NCBI GenBank assembly: GCA_049682815.1
Contig: JBAUII010000019.1
Location: 1-21,845 of the forward strand
Length of the DNA stretch: 21,845 bases
Direction: 5' to 3'
Origin: DASWID01 sp049682815
GTDB lineage: Bacteria; Desulfobacterota_D; UBA1144; Nemesobacterales; CSP1-2
Below the pieces are notes generated by a model. It was not told the DNA's origin. It did no database searches and was given only the letters and a program-made list of their open reading frames with translations. The position numbers and the translations under genes were made by a program. The stretch's first letter is position 1. Each line of letters starts with the position of its first letter. Of the stretch, positions 1 through 7,287 are shown piece after piece.

Positions 1-366
1 GCTATAAAGGTACAACTCGGCTTTTAGACACGACAATTTTATTTAATACCGAGGGACAACCGACACTATTTGATTTGTATAACCTTATTTGATTGAGATA
101 CCAATTCTTGACACCCATGTATACGAAACATTAATTCACTTAAGATACTCTATGTAGCGAATTTTGTTCGATATATTAAAAGACAGCGTCGGATGTCCCT
201 AATTTCGATACCAAACAACGAAACGATTAATGAATAGAGATGTGATATCTAAATCGTCTTAGGATGAACTTCAAGATCTTGGATCAGGTTGCTTCTTTGA
301 TAAACAATTCATAAACCTGCCGAGAAAACTGCAGCTATTTTCTCGAACAAAAACTAATTAAAATAA
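1..366. other. Intergenic leader upstream of the first flavoprotein gene
   Basis: No convincing gene lies here. The part from about 181 to 366 is homologous to 4009-4198 upstream of the second flavoprotein gene, so it belongs to the duplicated unit. A possible sigma-70 promoter is TTGACA at 108-113, an 18-base spacer and TAATTC at 132-137, but it sits about 230 bases before the start codon and is weak. A small hairpin (CGAA 158-161, TTCG 167-170) follows TGTAG at 153-157 and may be a degenerate member of the hairpin/CTACA repeats seen later in the window. I see no clear Shine-Dalgarno sequence before the ATG at 367. Confidence 0.45.
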
Positions 367-1518
367 ATGGCAACCTCAAAACATGTCAATCTCTTAATCG
401 TCGGCGCGGGGCCATTTGGATTGTCAATGGCTGCCTACGCTAAATATAAAGACCTAGATTATTTGGTTATCGGTAAACCGATGAGTTTCTGGAAGGACAA
501 CATGCCTAGGGGTATGTTCCTGAGATCAGGTCGTGACTGGCATCTATGCCCGCAAGGGATTCATACAATCGATAAATTTTTGGAAACTAAACAATTAAAG
601 CCGGAAGACGTGGAGCCACTCTCCTTAGATTTATACCTGAGCTACAGTGAGTGGTTTCAGGAACAGATTAAAGTCCAAATTCAGGAGTCTTTGATTCAGC
701 GGCTCGATCATTCAGATAATCAATTTGTGGCAACGCTAGACGACGGCAATACCATCGCGGCAAGCAATGTATTACTTGCAATTGGGTTTAGATATTTCAA
801 GAATGCACCAACCGAATTGGCAGAAATTATCCCTCCGAATCGCCTTTCACATACTTGCGATTTAGTAAATTTCGACTCCCTTAAGAATAAAAGATGTTTG
901 ATCGTAGGAGGTCGACAGAGTGCCTATGAATGGGCTTCATTGCTGAATGAAAACGGAGCAGCAGCGATTCACGTTTTGCATAGACATGAAATGCCTCAAT
1001 TTACCGAGTCCGATTGGGCATGGGTTAGTCCAATGATGGATACTATGACTAAAAATCCTGGCTGGTTTCGCAATTTGCCGAAACACAAGCGAAAAGAAAT
1101 TGAGCGGAGATTTTGGGCCGAAGGCAGGTTAAAGCTGGAACCATGGCTTTGGCCGAGAATCGAAAGAGAAAACATAAAAATTTGGCAGTCCTCCCGGGTT
1201 GTAGCCTGTAAAGAGTTGCCAACGGGCGAACTTGAGGTGAAATTAGATGTCGGAGAAAGACTCACTGTAGACCACATCATCCTGGCCACTGGCTATAAAG
1301 TAAACATGGAAAACGTACCTTTTCTTGCAGCAGGAAACGTCCTTTCGAAGCTGGAAATCCAGGAAGGCTCGCCTGTTTTAGATGAAAACTTTCAAAGTAA
1401 TATACCCGGACTATTTATCACGAGCATGGCTGCGACAAGGGATTTTGGAAATTTTTTTGCGTTTACTGTGAGTGCCGTTGCATCTGCGAAAATTATCGGG
1501 AAAGCAATCAAGAACTAA
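181..1518 (+). repeat. Direct duplication, copy A (leader plus flavoprotein gene)
   Basis: This segment is duplicated at about 4009-5350 in the same orientation, 3.83 kb downstream. Homology covers the 5' non-coding leader (for example CGAACAAAAA shortly before the start codon in both) and the whole 383-codon gene. Divergence is uneven. Bases 1150-1250 are identical to 4982-5082 by eye, while other stretches, such as the codons around residues 155-165, differ often. The copies bracket the toxin-antitoxin and cyclase genes, so recombination between them could delete or amplify that segment. Confidence 0.85.
367..1518 (+). CDS. FAD/NAD(P)-binding monooxygenase-like oxidoreductase, copy A
   Basis: A 383-residue protein with two Rossmann folds. 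The N-terminal FAD site reads GAGPFGLS at residues 13-20. The second dinucleotide site, likely for NAD(P)H, is VGGRQSAYE at 180-188. ATGY at 307-310 matches the conserved ATG motif of two-dinucleotide-binding flavoproteins. This layout is that of the lysine/ornithine N-hydroxylase and flavin monooxygenase group. The substrate cannot be read from sequence, and no siderophore genes lie nearby, so an N-hydroxylase role is not supported. No signal peptide is visible, so it is probably cytoplasmic. By eye it is about 88% identical to the protein at 4199-5350. The ATG at 367 is the natural start because the glycine motif sits the usual short distance inside. No good ribosome binding site precedes it, also true of copy B. 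The next gene downstream is convergent, separated by a strong hairpin. Confidence 0.8.
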   Translation: MATSKHVNLLIVGAGPFGLSMAAYAKYKDLDYLVIGKPMSFWKDNMPRGMFLRSGRDWHLCPQGIHTIDKFLETKQLKPEDVEPLSLDLYLSYSEWFQEQIKVQIQESLIQRLDHSDNQFVATLDDGNTIAASNVLLAIGFRYFKNAPTELAEIIPPNRLSHTCDLVNFDSLKNKRCLIVGGRQSAYEWASLLNENGAAAIHVLHRHEMPQFTESDWAWVSPMMDTMTKNPGWFRNLPKHKRKEIERRFWAEGRLKLEPWLWPRIERENIKIWQSSRVVACKELPTGELEVKLDVGERLTVDHIILATGYKVNMENVPFLAAGNVLSKLEIQEGSPVLDENFQSNIPGLFITSMAATRDFGNFFAFTVSAVASAKIIGKAIKN

Positions 1519-1539
1519 ACCCAAAGCGCCTCCTCAATG

Positions 1540-1571
1540 CACCTCCGGGAGGTCCCGATCTCCCGGAGGTG
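1540..1571. repeat. GC-rich palindromic element, copy 1
   Basis: A hairpin with arms CACCTCCGGGAGGT (1540-1553) and ATCTCCCGGAGGTG (1558-1571) around a 4-base CCCG loop. There are 14 pairs, one of them a G-U wobble. It lies between the convergent ends of the flavoprotein gene (stop at 1518) and the MNT gene (stop at 1587). It could act as a bidirectional terminator, though no T-run follows on either side. A near-identical copy at 2341-2372 shares flanks (CTCAA before, GGAAAAT after), so both copies lie in the same direction. Together they bracket the HEPN/MNT pair. Confidence 0.85.
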
Positions 1572-1586
1572 GAAAATATTGGCGAA

Positions 1587-1910
1587 TTAAACCTCTACCA
1601 ACTCCTTTGCCATCTTTTTGTAGAAAGGAAGTTTCTCGGGATAAATCAGATGAAACTCGAACGGGGCGTCCAGAAATTCAAGCTTTAACTTTGCGTGTAT
1701 CTCAATTCTCCTTTTTATGTTTTTGAACTCCTTTGAGACTATGAGCACATCGATATCGCTTGTCGGATGAGTACCGCCTTTAATGGTGGAACCAAATACA
1801 TATACTTTCCCGTCGGAACAATAGTTTAAAATCATGGTTTTAATTCGCGTCAGGTAGATTTTCCAGCTTTGTCTGTAATGTTCAAATCTCTTAATGGTTT
1901 CCAGATCCAT
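1587..1910 (-). CDS. mntA: MNT-type minimal nucleotidyltransferase (antitoxin of HEPN/MNT pair)
   Basis: A 107-residue minimal nucleotidyltransferase of the DNA polymerase beta superfamily. Residues 37-58 carry the family signature: GS at 40-41, then SDIDVLI with metal-binding Asp 52 and Asp 54. A third acidic residue, expected on the next strand, is less clear; the region FEFHLIY (84-90) offers only Glu 85. In studied HEPN/MNT modules the MNT protein adds AMP groups to the HEPN RNase and so neutralises it. That role is inferred here from family and context. The gene follows the HEPN gene on the minus strand and overlaps it by 20 bases (1891-1910), so the two are probably translationally coupled. 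A GC-rich hairpin lies just past its stop codon. Confidence 0.82.
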   Translation of the reverse strand: MDLETIKRFEHYRQSWKIYLTRIKTMILNYCSDGKVYVFGSTIKGGTHPTSDIDVLIVSKEFKNIKRRIEIHAKLKLEFLDAPFEFHLIYPEKLPFYKKMAKELVEV

Positions 1911-2283
1911 AGGTACTTAACTCCTCAACTAATTTCATAAATATTTCGCCGAACTTAATGGCCTCGCCGGCGATTTCTTTGTTAAACTCGATGTCCACGT
2001 ATCTAGCGCCAATGTATGCTTCTTCAAGAGCAATTATTATGGATACGTTATCTTTGTAAAACTCCATGACATTATCTCCATAAAGTTCAGCGACATTCCT
2101 GAAAAGTTTTGAGATGGAATGAATCCGTGGAAAGTCATCAGTTTTTACAGCTATAAGGTATTTGAGTAATAACTGTAACATCTGCTCAGTATGAAATAAG
2201 CAAAAATCGTAATATTCCTTCTCGTAGTCTCCTACAGCTTCTTCAAGAAAGCGGAGTCCCCTCTGTTTGAGAAATTCAAACAT
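1891..2283 (-). CDS. hepT: HEPN-domain protein (probable RNase toxin of HEPN/MNT pair)
   Basis: A 130-residue, largely helical protein. The pattern around residues 25-65 (FCLFHTEQMLQLLLKYLI, then RIHSISKL with His 55) fits the HEPN fold, and ARYVD near residue 93 is common in this family. HEPN proteins paired with MNT partners are usually RNase toxins with an R-x4-6-H active site. I cannot point to that motif with certainty, so catalytic activity is unproven and an inactive HEPN is possible. Paired with the overlapping MNT gene downstream, it forms a standard type VII-like toxin-antitoxin order. There is no strong Shine-Dalgarno sequence before the ATG at 2283. The pair lies inside the flavoprotein duplication and between two palindromes, as expected for a mobile or recently acquired cassette. 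Confidence 0.72.
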   Translation of the reverse strand: MFEFLKQRGLRFLEEAVGDYEKEYYDFCLFHTEQMLQLLLKYLIAVKTDDFPRIHSISKLFRNVAELYGDNVMEFYKDNVSIIIALEEAYIGARYVDIEFNKEIAGEAIKFGEIFMKLVEELSTYGSGNH

Positions 2284-2615
2284 GCTTGAAATCTTAACAT
2301 AGCTAGGGATACCAATAAAGTTTGGTGGGATAACTCAAGGCACCTCCGGGAGGTTCCGACCTCCCGGAGGTGGAAAATTGTGAGCAGATAAACCATAGTT
2401 CAAAGCTAAACACCGACCAGACTTTGGATTAAAAGGTGGATTAGATTTTAAGGTAATAGTTATAAACCCAAAATACTAACACATACCATCGTGTTTTTAA
2501 TATCGGAGCCTCCCTTCCACTTCTGGAAAACGGAGTACGGCGGAGGTGGTCATTAATGAAGCAACCTGTTTGCTGTAATAAACCCAATTTATCTGAAGTG
2601 AGGATCTTTTCCATA
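2284..2615. other. Intergenic region between the HEPN and cyclase genes
   Basis: It carries the second copy of the GC-rich palindrome (2341-2372) and otherwise A+T-rich sequence. I found no convincing promoter for the HEPN/MNT pair. Short reading frames across 2441-2725 lack family features and overlap the end of the cyclase gene. Confidence 0.4.
2341..2372. repeat. GC-rich palindromic element, copy 2
   Basis: A perfect 14-base-pair hairpin: CACCTCCGGGAGGT (2341-2354), loop TCCG (2355-2358), ACCTCCCGGAGGTG (2359-2372). It differs from copy 1 at 1540-1571 in one loop base and one arm base. Shared flanks show that the copied unit is longer than the hairpin and lies in the same direction. It stands just upstream of the HEPN start and downstream of the cyclase stop, so it may also limit read-through between them. 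Confidence 0.87.
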
Positions 2616-3455
2616 CTATGCCTCCTGCCACCTAACCTCATACAGCCGCACACGCTCATCGAAACCACGTAGCGGTATCTCACCTTGGTCGGAAAATGGC
2701 AACTTCTTGCCAATGCACAGATCATGTATTACACGTGTGACCAAAATCTGCTCAGGTTTAGCATGGTCACAGACGCGAGCAGCGAGTTGCACGGTGGAAC
2801 CAAATAAATCCTGGCCTTCCGCGAGGGGCTCACCAGCACTGATGCCAATGCGAAGGCGGATAGTAGTGATGGGATCCTTCTTATTATAAGACGCAACAGA
2901 CCTTTGAATAGAAATAGCACACTCTACAGCGCGTGAAACAGAGCAAAAGGAAACCATGAAGCCGTCACCTGTGTGTTTAACTTCTCTGCCATCATGAGTC
3001 TTTATAACATCGCGAATAATGCCATCATGAGTACGAAGGAGTTCCATGGCTTTAGAGTCCCCGAGGCGTGTTGTTACAGTCGTGGAACCCTCCATATCAG
3101 TGAACAAGATGGTGCGAAAAGCAGAATCTATTATTGGTACGTTACTGGTAGAAGCAGGCGACTCGGTTGGCATTGGCGGGTCCTCAATTCTTCCTAGGAA
3201 CGCCTTCACGGCCCCAGGATCCACTTCGATGATGTTGTTGGGAACATCCCCGTGAGCTTCATGGTGCATCTCCACTAAAGCTTGTTTTCTCGGAGCCTCT
3301 ATTAAACAAAAAGTTGTACCATTTGCTTCATCAAACCAATATGTCAGGGCCTTGCAACCATACTTGTCTTGGATCTCCAGATCTTTCCGATGAGCCTCTG
3401 CAACCTCGGTTGCACTCGTGCCCTTGATGTCATGACGATCCATATAGATAGGCAT
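2616..3455 (-). CDS. DUF4242 (nickel-binding-like) domain fused to class III adenylate cyclase
   Basis: A 279-residue two-domain protein. Residues 1-75 (MPIYMDRHDI, then LTYWFDEANGTTFCLIEAP) match the DUF4242 family, whose SCO4226-type members bind nickel. Residues 112-275 form a class III nucleotide cyclase domain. Metal-binding aspartates are Asp 120 (FTDMEGST) and Asp 164 (HTGDGFM). Lys 160 and Asp 216 occupy the adenine-selecting positions, which favours ATP as substrate and cAMP as product. The transition-state Asn position holds Gln 223 (TVQLAAR), while Arg 227 is kept. No membrane segment is visible, so it is probably a soluble sensor cyclase whose N-terminal domain reads a metal or small ligand; that sensing role is inference. 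The start at 3455 is supported by GGGAGGA at 3460-3466, and a likely promoter lies at 3521-3550. Confidence 0.85.
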   Translation of the reverse strand: MPIYMDRHDIKGTSATEVAEAHRKDLEIQDKYGCKALTYWFDEANGTTFCLIEAPRKQALVEMHHEAHGDVPNNIIEVDPGAVKAFLGRIEDPPMPTESPASTSNVPIIDSAFRTILFTDMEGSTTVTTRLGDSKAMELLRTHDGIIRDVIKTHDGREVKHTGDGFMVSFCSVSRAVECAISIQRSVASYNKKDPITTIRLRIGISAGEPLAEGQDLFGSTVQLAARVCDHAKPEQILVTRVIHDLCIGKKLPFSDQGEIPLRGFDERVRLYEVRWQEA

Positions 3456-3520
3456 GGGATCCTCCCTGTTTCAATTGGCTAACTATTAACCCATTTTATT
3501 CATAAACATTTAATACTCCT

Positions 3521-3550
3521 AGTATCTCACAAATAATAAGCTCATGTCAA
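3521..3550 (-). promoter_or_regulatory. Likely sigma-70 promoter of the DUF4242-cyclase gene
   Basis: Reading the minus strand, TTGACA (3550-3545) is a perfect -35 box, followed after 18 bases by GATACT (3526-3521), a fair -10 box. It lies 66-95 bases upstream of the ATG at 3455. This is a sequence match only. Confidence 0.5.
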
Positions 3551-3952
3551 AAAACCTTCCTCTCTGACTAGATATTTCTTCGGGAAAAAACCTTTTTTCC
3601 TTCAACCATAGCATCCAACTTGAATATCACCTCTTGTAGGTGGAAAAGCAGTAAGCTCATCTTTTACTTTTTAGGGGGCCTCGTAGTGGTGTTAATTTAC
3701 ACTGCTTTATACACTTAAGTATCCGTAAATTCAAGGAATAAGCTAGGATACTACAATCATTGCCCTCTGCGTAACGCATAATTTGGGTTAAATTAATCTA
3801 TCATATCCAACGATTGTGATGAACATGCTACATATGTTTTTCTGATTTCGAGAACTCACTTGGCTCTATTCTTAATCCTTCGTCGAGGTAAAGTATTAAC
3901 AGTTACACCCCATATACTTTAACCACTTCGAAGCTCATTTTGGTTTGATTGT

Positions 3953-3978
3953 TAACCGCACGGGTGTCCGTGTGGTTA
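3953..3978. repeat. Intergenic hairpin
   Basis: Arms TAACCGCACGG (3953-3963) and CCGTGTGGTTA (3968-3978) form 11 pairs including one G-U, with a GTGT loop. No T-run follows. It precedes the duplicated leader of the second flavoprotein gene and may insulate it from upstream transcription. Confidence 0.55.
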
Positions 3979-4008
3979 TTAATCACCAAATTTAAGTACT
4001 AAAAGCAG

Positions 4009-5350
4009 GGGACAGAAGTCCCTAATCTCGATGCCAAACAGCGAAAAGATCAATTAAATCAATAGAGATTTGATACTTAAATCATCTTAGGGATCAAGTT
4101 TAATATCTGGGTGGGGTTGCATCTATAATGAACAGCCATGAACTTGGTGAGGAAACCGCAACTATTTTCTCGAACAAAAATTTATTAGAATAATACGCAT
4201 GGAAGTTTCAAAACATGTCAATTTGCTCATTATTGGCGCGGGGCCATTTGGATTGTCAATGGCTGCCTACGCTAAATACCACAATTTAGATCATTTGCTC
4301 ATCGGTAAACCTATGAGCTTCTGGAAGGAGAACATGCCGAAGGGCATGTTCCTGAGATCAGGTCGTGACTGGCATCTATGCCCGCAAGGGATTTATACAA
4401 TCGATAAATATTTGGAAACTAAACAGTTAAAGCCGGAAGACGTAGAGCCACTCTCCCTGGATCTCTATTTGAGCTACTCAGATTGGTTTCAGGAAAAGAC
4501 AAAAGTTCAGATTCAGGAGTCTTTGGTTCAGCGGCTCGATCATTCAAATAATAAATTTGTGGCAACGCTAGATGATTGCCAAACCATTACCGCAAGCAAT
4601 GTATTAATTGCAATTGGGTTCAGATATTTCAAAAATGTACCAACCGAATTGGCAGAAATAATCCCTTCAAAACGCTTTTCTCATACATGCGATTTGGTAA
4701 ATTTTGACTCCCTGAAGGGTAAAAGATGTTTGATTGTAGGCGGTCGGCAGAGTGCCTATGAATGGGCTGCATTGCTAATTGAAAACGGAGCAGCAGCGGT
4801 TCACGTTTCGCATAGACACGAAATGCCTATATTTACCGAGTCCGACTGGTCATGGGTTAATCCCATGATGGATACCATGACTAAAAACCCAGGCTGGTTT
4901 CGGAATTTAGAGAAAAGGAAGCGAAAGGAAATTGAGCAAAGATTTTGGGCCGAAGGAAGGTTAAAGCTGGAACCATGGCTCTGGCCGAGAATCGAAAGAG
5001 AAAACATAAAAATTTGGCAGTCCTCCCGGGTTGTAGCCTGTAAAGAGTTGCCAACGGGCGAACTTGAGGTGAAATTAGATGTTGAGGGAAGACTCACTGT
5101 AGACCACATCATCCTGGCAACTGGCTATAAAGTAAATATGGAAAACGTCCCGCTTCTTGCAGCGGGAAACATCCTCTCGAAAATGAAAATCCATGAAGGC
5201 TCTCCAGTGCTAGATGAAAACTTTCAAAGCAATATACCAGGACTATTTATCACCAGCATGGCTGCTACAAGGGATTTTGGAAATTTTTTTGCATTTACCG
5301 TGACTGCAGTTGCATCTGCGAAAATTATCGGAAGAGCAATCAAGAACTAA
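4009..5350 (+). repeat. Direct duplication, copy B (leader plus flavoprotein gene)
   Basis: This is the partner of 181-1518. The non-coding leader is clearly homologous (CCCTAAT, then TCGAT, CCAAACA and CTATTTTCTCGAACAAAAA are shared) but has small insertions and deletions. The reading frames have equal length with no gaps. Both reading frames are intact, so both copies are probably functional. Confidence 0.85.
4199..5350 (+). CDS. FAD/NAD(P)-binding monooxygenase-like oxidoreductase, copy B
   Basis: A 383-residue paralogue of the protein at 367-1518, with about 45 substitutions by eye and no gaps. The FAD motif GAGPFGLS (13-20), the second nucleotide site VGGRQSAYE (180-188) and ATGY (307-310) are all preserved, so there is no sign of decay. 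Residues around 250-295 are identical between the copies even at synonymous sites, consistent with gene conversion. Function is as uncertain as for copy A: a flavin-dependent, NAD(P)H-using oxygenase or oxidoreductase with unknown substrate. Copies with different fine specificity or regulation would explain keeping both. The next gene starts 241 bases downstream on the same strand. Confidence 0.8.
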   Translation: MEVSKHVNLLIIGAGPFGLSMAAYAKYHNLDHLLIGKPMSFWKENMPKGMFLRSGRDWHLCPQGIYTIDKYLETKQLKPEDVEPLSLDLYLSYSDWFQEKTKVQIQESLVQRLDHSNNKFVATLDDCQTITASNVLIAIGFRYFKNVPTELAEIIPSKRFSHTCDLVNFDSLKGKRCLIVGGRQSAYEWAALLIENGAAAVHVSHRHEMPIFTESDWSWVNPMMDTMTKNPGWFRNLEKRKRKEIEQRFWAEGRLKLEPWLWPRIERENIKIWQSSRVVACKELPTGELEVKLDVEGRLTVDHIILATGYKVNMENVPLLAAGNILSKMKIHEGSPVLDENFQSNIPGLFITSMAATRDFGNFFAFTVTAVASAKIIGRAIKN

Positions 5351-5379
5351 ACAGACTTTAGATACCACAACATGAAAAT

Positions 5380-5428
5380 GGGGGACAGACGCCCCAGATT
5401 CGCAAAGCTGGGCACGGTACACCAGCCC
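5380..5428. repeat. Repeat-like stem-loop cluster after flavoprotein copy B
   Basis: GGGG/CCCC arms (5381-5384, 5392-5395), CCCAG/CTGGG (5393-5397, 5408-5412) and GCTGG/CCAGC (5407-5411, 5422-5426) give overlapping alternative hairpins. The GGGGACAGA core also occurs at 4007-4015, and a diverged form lies near 185-200. It stands 30 bases after the stop codon, where it could end transcription, but no T-run follows. Confidence 0.4.
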
Positions 5429-5591
5429 GAGAAGGAGAGTAAGATATTGAAAGATTTGATGCAGTCTTCGTAAAAATTAGTGCAATCTTAAAAATAATCA
5501 TGTATAAAATATAATTAGGACTAAAATCTACCCTTCTTATTAATATATCTTTTGAATTACTAATAAGGACGGGCAAATAGGAGGTATCAAA

Positions 5592-6122
5592 ATGGCTCGA
5601 GTTAAATACGTTGAACCAGGTGATACGGACAATCCCATAATTAAGGATGCTTATGAGCGGATGATAAAAAAGAGAGGCAAGGTGACAAATATTTACAAGG
5701 CACTCGCCCATAAGCCTCCAATCCTATCCACCATTGGACCTTTTGTTGCCGCAGTTCAACAGCCAGATGAGATAGATGCAAAGCTTAAAGAGAGGATCAT
5801 CCTAAGAGTCTCGAAGATAAACCGCTCAAGGTATTGTTGTCACGCACATGAGCAAATCAGTGCCAAAATGGGATTTACCCGCGACGAGATCACTGAGATG
5901 GATAGTCCCGATACAGCAAATATTTCAGACGCGGAAAAAGCAGCCTTAAGATATGCTGAAGCCCTCACAGTAAGCCCGGGCAATATTAGTGAGCAGGTAT
6001 ACGAAGACTTAAATAAACATTACAGCGAATCACAGATCGTAGAAATAACCGCAATCGCTGCTCTGTATAATATGATAAATCGTTTCAATGAAGCACTGAA
6101 GCTCGACCCTGAGGAATACTGA
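5592..6122 (+). CDS. Carboxymuconolactone decarboxylase / AhpD-like family protein
   Basis: A 176-residue all-helical protein of the CMD/AhpD superfamily, seen in RIILRVSKINRSRYCCHAHEQ (68-88). AhpD-type members use a CxxC...H motif to pass electrons to peroxidases. Here the first cysteine position is Ser 79, with Cys 82, an adjacent Cys 83 and His 86. A full AhpD-type disulphide relay is therefore doubtful, and a decarboxylase-like or peroxidase-related role is possible. The start at 5592 follows a good ribosome binding site (AGGAGGT, 5580-5585 region). The methyltransferase gene begins within about 55 bases of its stop codon on the same strand, so the two likely form an operon. The A+T-rich stretch at about 5500-5515 could hold its promoter. 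Confidence 0.78.
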   Translation: MARVKYVEPGDTDNPIIKDAYERMIKKRGKVTNIYKALAHKPPILSTIGPFVAAVQQPDEIDAKLKERIILRVSKINRSRYCCHAHEQISAKMGFTRDEITEMDSPDTANISDAEKAALRYAEALTVSPGNISEQVYEDLNKHYSESQIVEITAIAALYNMINRFNEALKLDPEEY

Positions 6123-6177
6123 TAAAATTGACTTACGGTGTAATGGACTTGCAATGAACCGTATTTCCGGAGAGAAA

Positions 6178-6990
6178 ATGGAGATAAAAAAGGGGCTGGA
6201 CTACTCTGTACTGCATAAGTTAGACAGCCCGGCTAATCAATTGATTAGAAGAAGTATCTTCGGGGATCAAGACATCGGTCAGCAGTCATTTATCACTCCC
6301 AGATATCTAGATGAACTAATACACGAGACAGGCATAGATTCCGATAGTTACGTACTGGATATTGGTAGCGGTGTAGGAGGTCCTGCCGTTTACATCGCAA
6401 ATAAAACCGGATGCCGTTTAACAGGAATAGATATTTCAGATGTCGGAGTAGAAACAGCCAATAAACTCGCTAGAGGTGCCGGACTGAGTGAACGAGTAAA
6501 TTTCGTCTTAGGTGATGCTATGGATATGCCTTTTCCTGATAACGGTTTCGATCTAGCAATCAGCATCAATGTAATGAATGTTTTTAAAGATAAAGAAGGT
6601 CTATTTAGAAATGTTGTGCGAGTCTTAAAGCCGAAAGGATTATTTGCTTTCCTGAGCGGCACCTTTGATATGCCTGATGATCCAAAGATCATCGATAACA
6701 TGGCGCATGGCTACCTTATCCCCCAGTATTATGACACAGTAGATGGTTATAAATCTAAGCTAAAAAAAGCAGGGTTCATGACACTAAAAGTAATCGAATA
6801 CGTTTGGGATTTTAGGATTCAAAACAAGCTTTGGGGTGACGCTTACAAAAAGCACTACGATCCTATTGTAAAGGAGCAAGGTAAGGAGAACACGGATCTA
6901 CACATAATATATTTTGACACCTACCTGAAGCTTATTGATGAAGGCCGCGCGGGTAATCACCTATTTATCTCACAAAAGCCCGTTAGTTGA
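6178..6990 (+). CDS. Class I SAM-dependent methyltransferase
   Basis: A 270-residue protein of the Methyltransf_11/UbiE-like class. The SAM-binding motif I is VLDIGSGVGGPAV, followed by the acidic strand end TGIDIS, then GDAMDMPFPDNGFDLAIS, which matches motifs II-III. It lacks membrane segments and is probably cytoplasmic. The substrate is not evident; the fold is shared by small-molecule N-, C- and O-methylases. An earlier in-frame ATG at 6154 would add 8 residues. I prefer 6178 because GGAGAG (6169-6174) precedes it and the added residues have no family look, although the spacing of 3 bases is short. It is the second gene of a likely operon with the CMD-family protein. No T-rich terminator follows, but a perfect hairpin lies at 7096-7117. 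Confidence 0.82.
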   Translation: MEIKKGLDYSVLHKLDSPANQLIRRSIFGDQDIGQQSFITPRYLDELIHETGIDSDSYVLDIGSGVGGPAVYIANKTGCRLTGIDISDVGVETANKLARGAGLSERVNFVLGDAMDMPFPDNGFDLAISINVMNVFKDKEGLFRNVVRVLKPKGLFAFLSGTFDMPDDPKIIDNMAHGYLIPQYYDTVDGYKSKLKKAGFMTLKVIEYVWDFRIQNKLWGDAYKKHYDPIVKEQGKENTDLHIIYFDTYLKLIDEGRAGNHLFISQKPVS

Positions 6991-7090
6991 ATCATAAGCG
7001 GATTTTTTCATAACTGAGATCTTGGTAGCCCCTTCACCAAAAATCAAATACGTCTTTAGAAGCTACCAACGGTAATTTCGAACCGACCGA

Positions 7091-7117
7091 TGTAGGGACT
7101 GATGCCCTCATCAGTCC
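7091..7117 (-). repeat. Hairpin/CTACA small repeat, member 1
   Basis: On the minus strand: GGACTGATG (7117-7109), loop AGGG, CATCAGTCC (7104-7096), then the tail CTACA (7095-7091). The stem is a perfect 9 pairs. Other members at 19218-19243, 19288-19315 and 20407-20433 have different stem sequences but the same CTACA tail next to the stem. Confidence 0.7.
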
Positions 7118-7155
7118 ATAAACTTACGCTCATACAAAAAGCCAAGTTTATCTAT

Positions 7156-7185
7156 TTGACATTGAGATTTGTAATATCTTAAAAT
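7156..7185 (+). promoter_or_regulatory. Sigma-70-like promoter of the zinc-ribbon remnant
   Basis: TTGACA (7156-7161), an 18-base spacer and TAAAAT (7180-7185). The same promoter, with near-identical spacer and downstream bases, occurs at 15981-16010 before the second cyclase-family remnant. That conservation supports its being a real promoter and ties the two remnants to a common ancestor. Confidence 0.65.
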
Positions 7186-7287
7186 CATAAATAGGGCAAA
7201 TGTATAGCAAGGTCATTATAAATAGTCAATTAATATTAATTTAAACCTTATTTTCATTCCCCCTATATTGATTTTCAATTTAGTTAA

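Larger units (their letters stand above)
3456..4198. other. Long intergenic region between divergent cyclase and flavoprotein copy B
   Basis: No gene is supported. It holds the likely cyclase promoter (3521-3550, minus strand) and a perfect A/T hairpin (GGAAAAAA 3583-3590, TTTTTTCC 3593-3600). A 7-bp inverted repeat lies at 3718-3724 and 3746-3752, and an 11-bp hairpin at 3953-3978. From about 4009 the duplicated leader of flavoprotein copy B begins. A GGGGACAGA motif at 4007-4015 recurs near 5381. Confidence 0.45.

Noticed and set aside
287..300. Possible sigma-54 promoter before the first flavoprotein gene (TTGGATCAGGTTGC)
   Set aside because: The GG-to-GC distance is two bases too short, and the matching region at 4110-4122 in the duplicate also lacks correct spacing.
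367..1518. Assignment of the flavoproteins as siderophore lysine/ornithine N-hydroxylases
   Set aside because: The fold fits, but no siderophore biosynthesis, export or receptor gene is in the window, so the specific function is unsupported.
2441..2725. 94-codon minus-strand ORF
   Set aside because: It overlaps the end of the cyclase gene, lacks a ribosome binding site and has no recognisable protein features.
3583..3600. A6/T6 hairpin as a terminator
   Set aside because: No gene ends nearby on either strand, so a terminator role has no context.
5358..5711. 117-codon minus-strand ORF
   Set aside because: It overlaps the start of the CMD-family gene antisense and has a composition typical of non-coding A+T-rich DNA.
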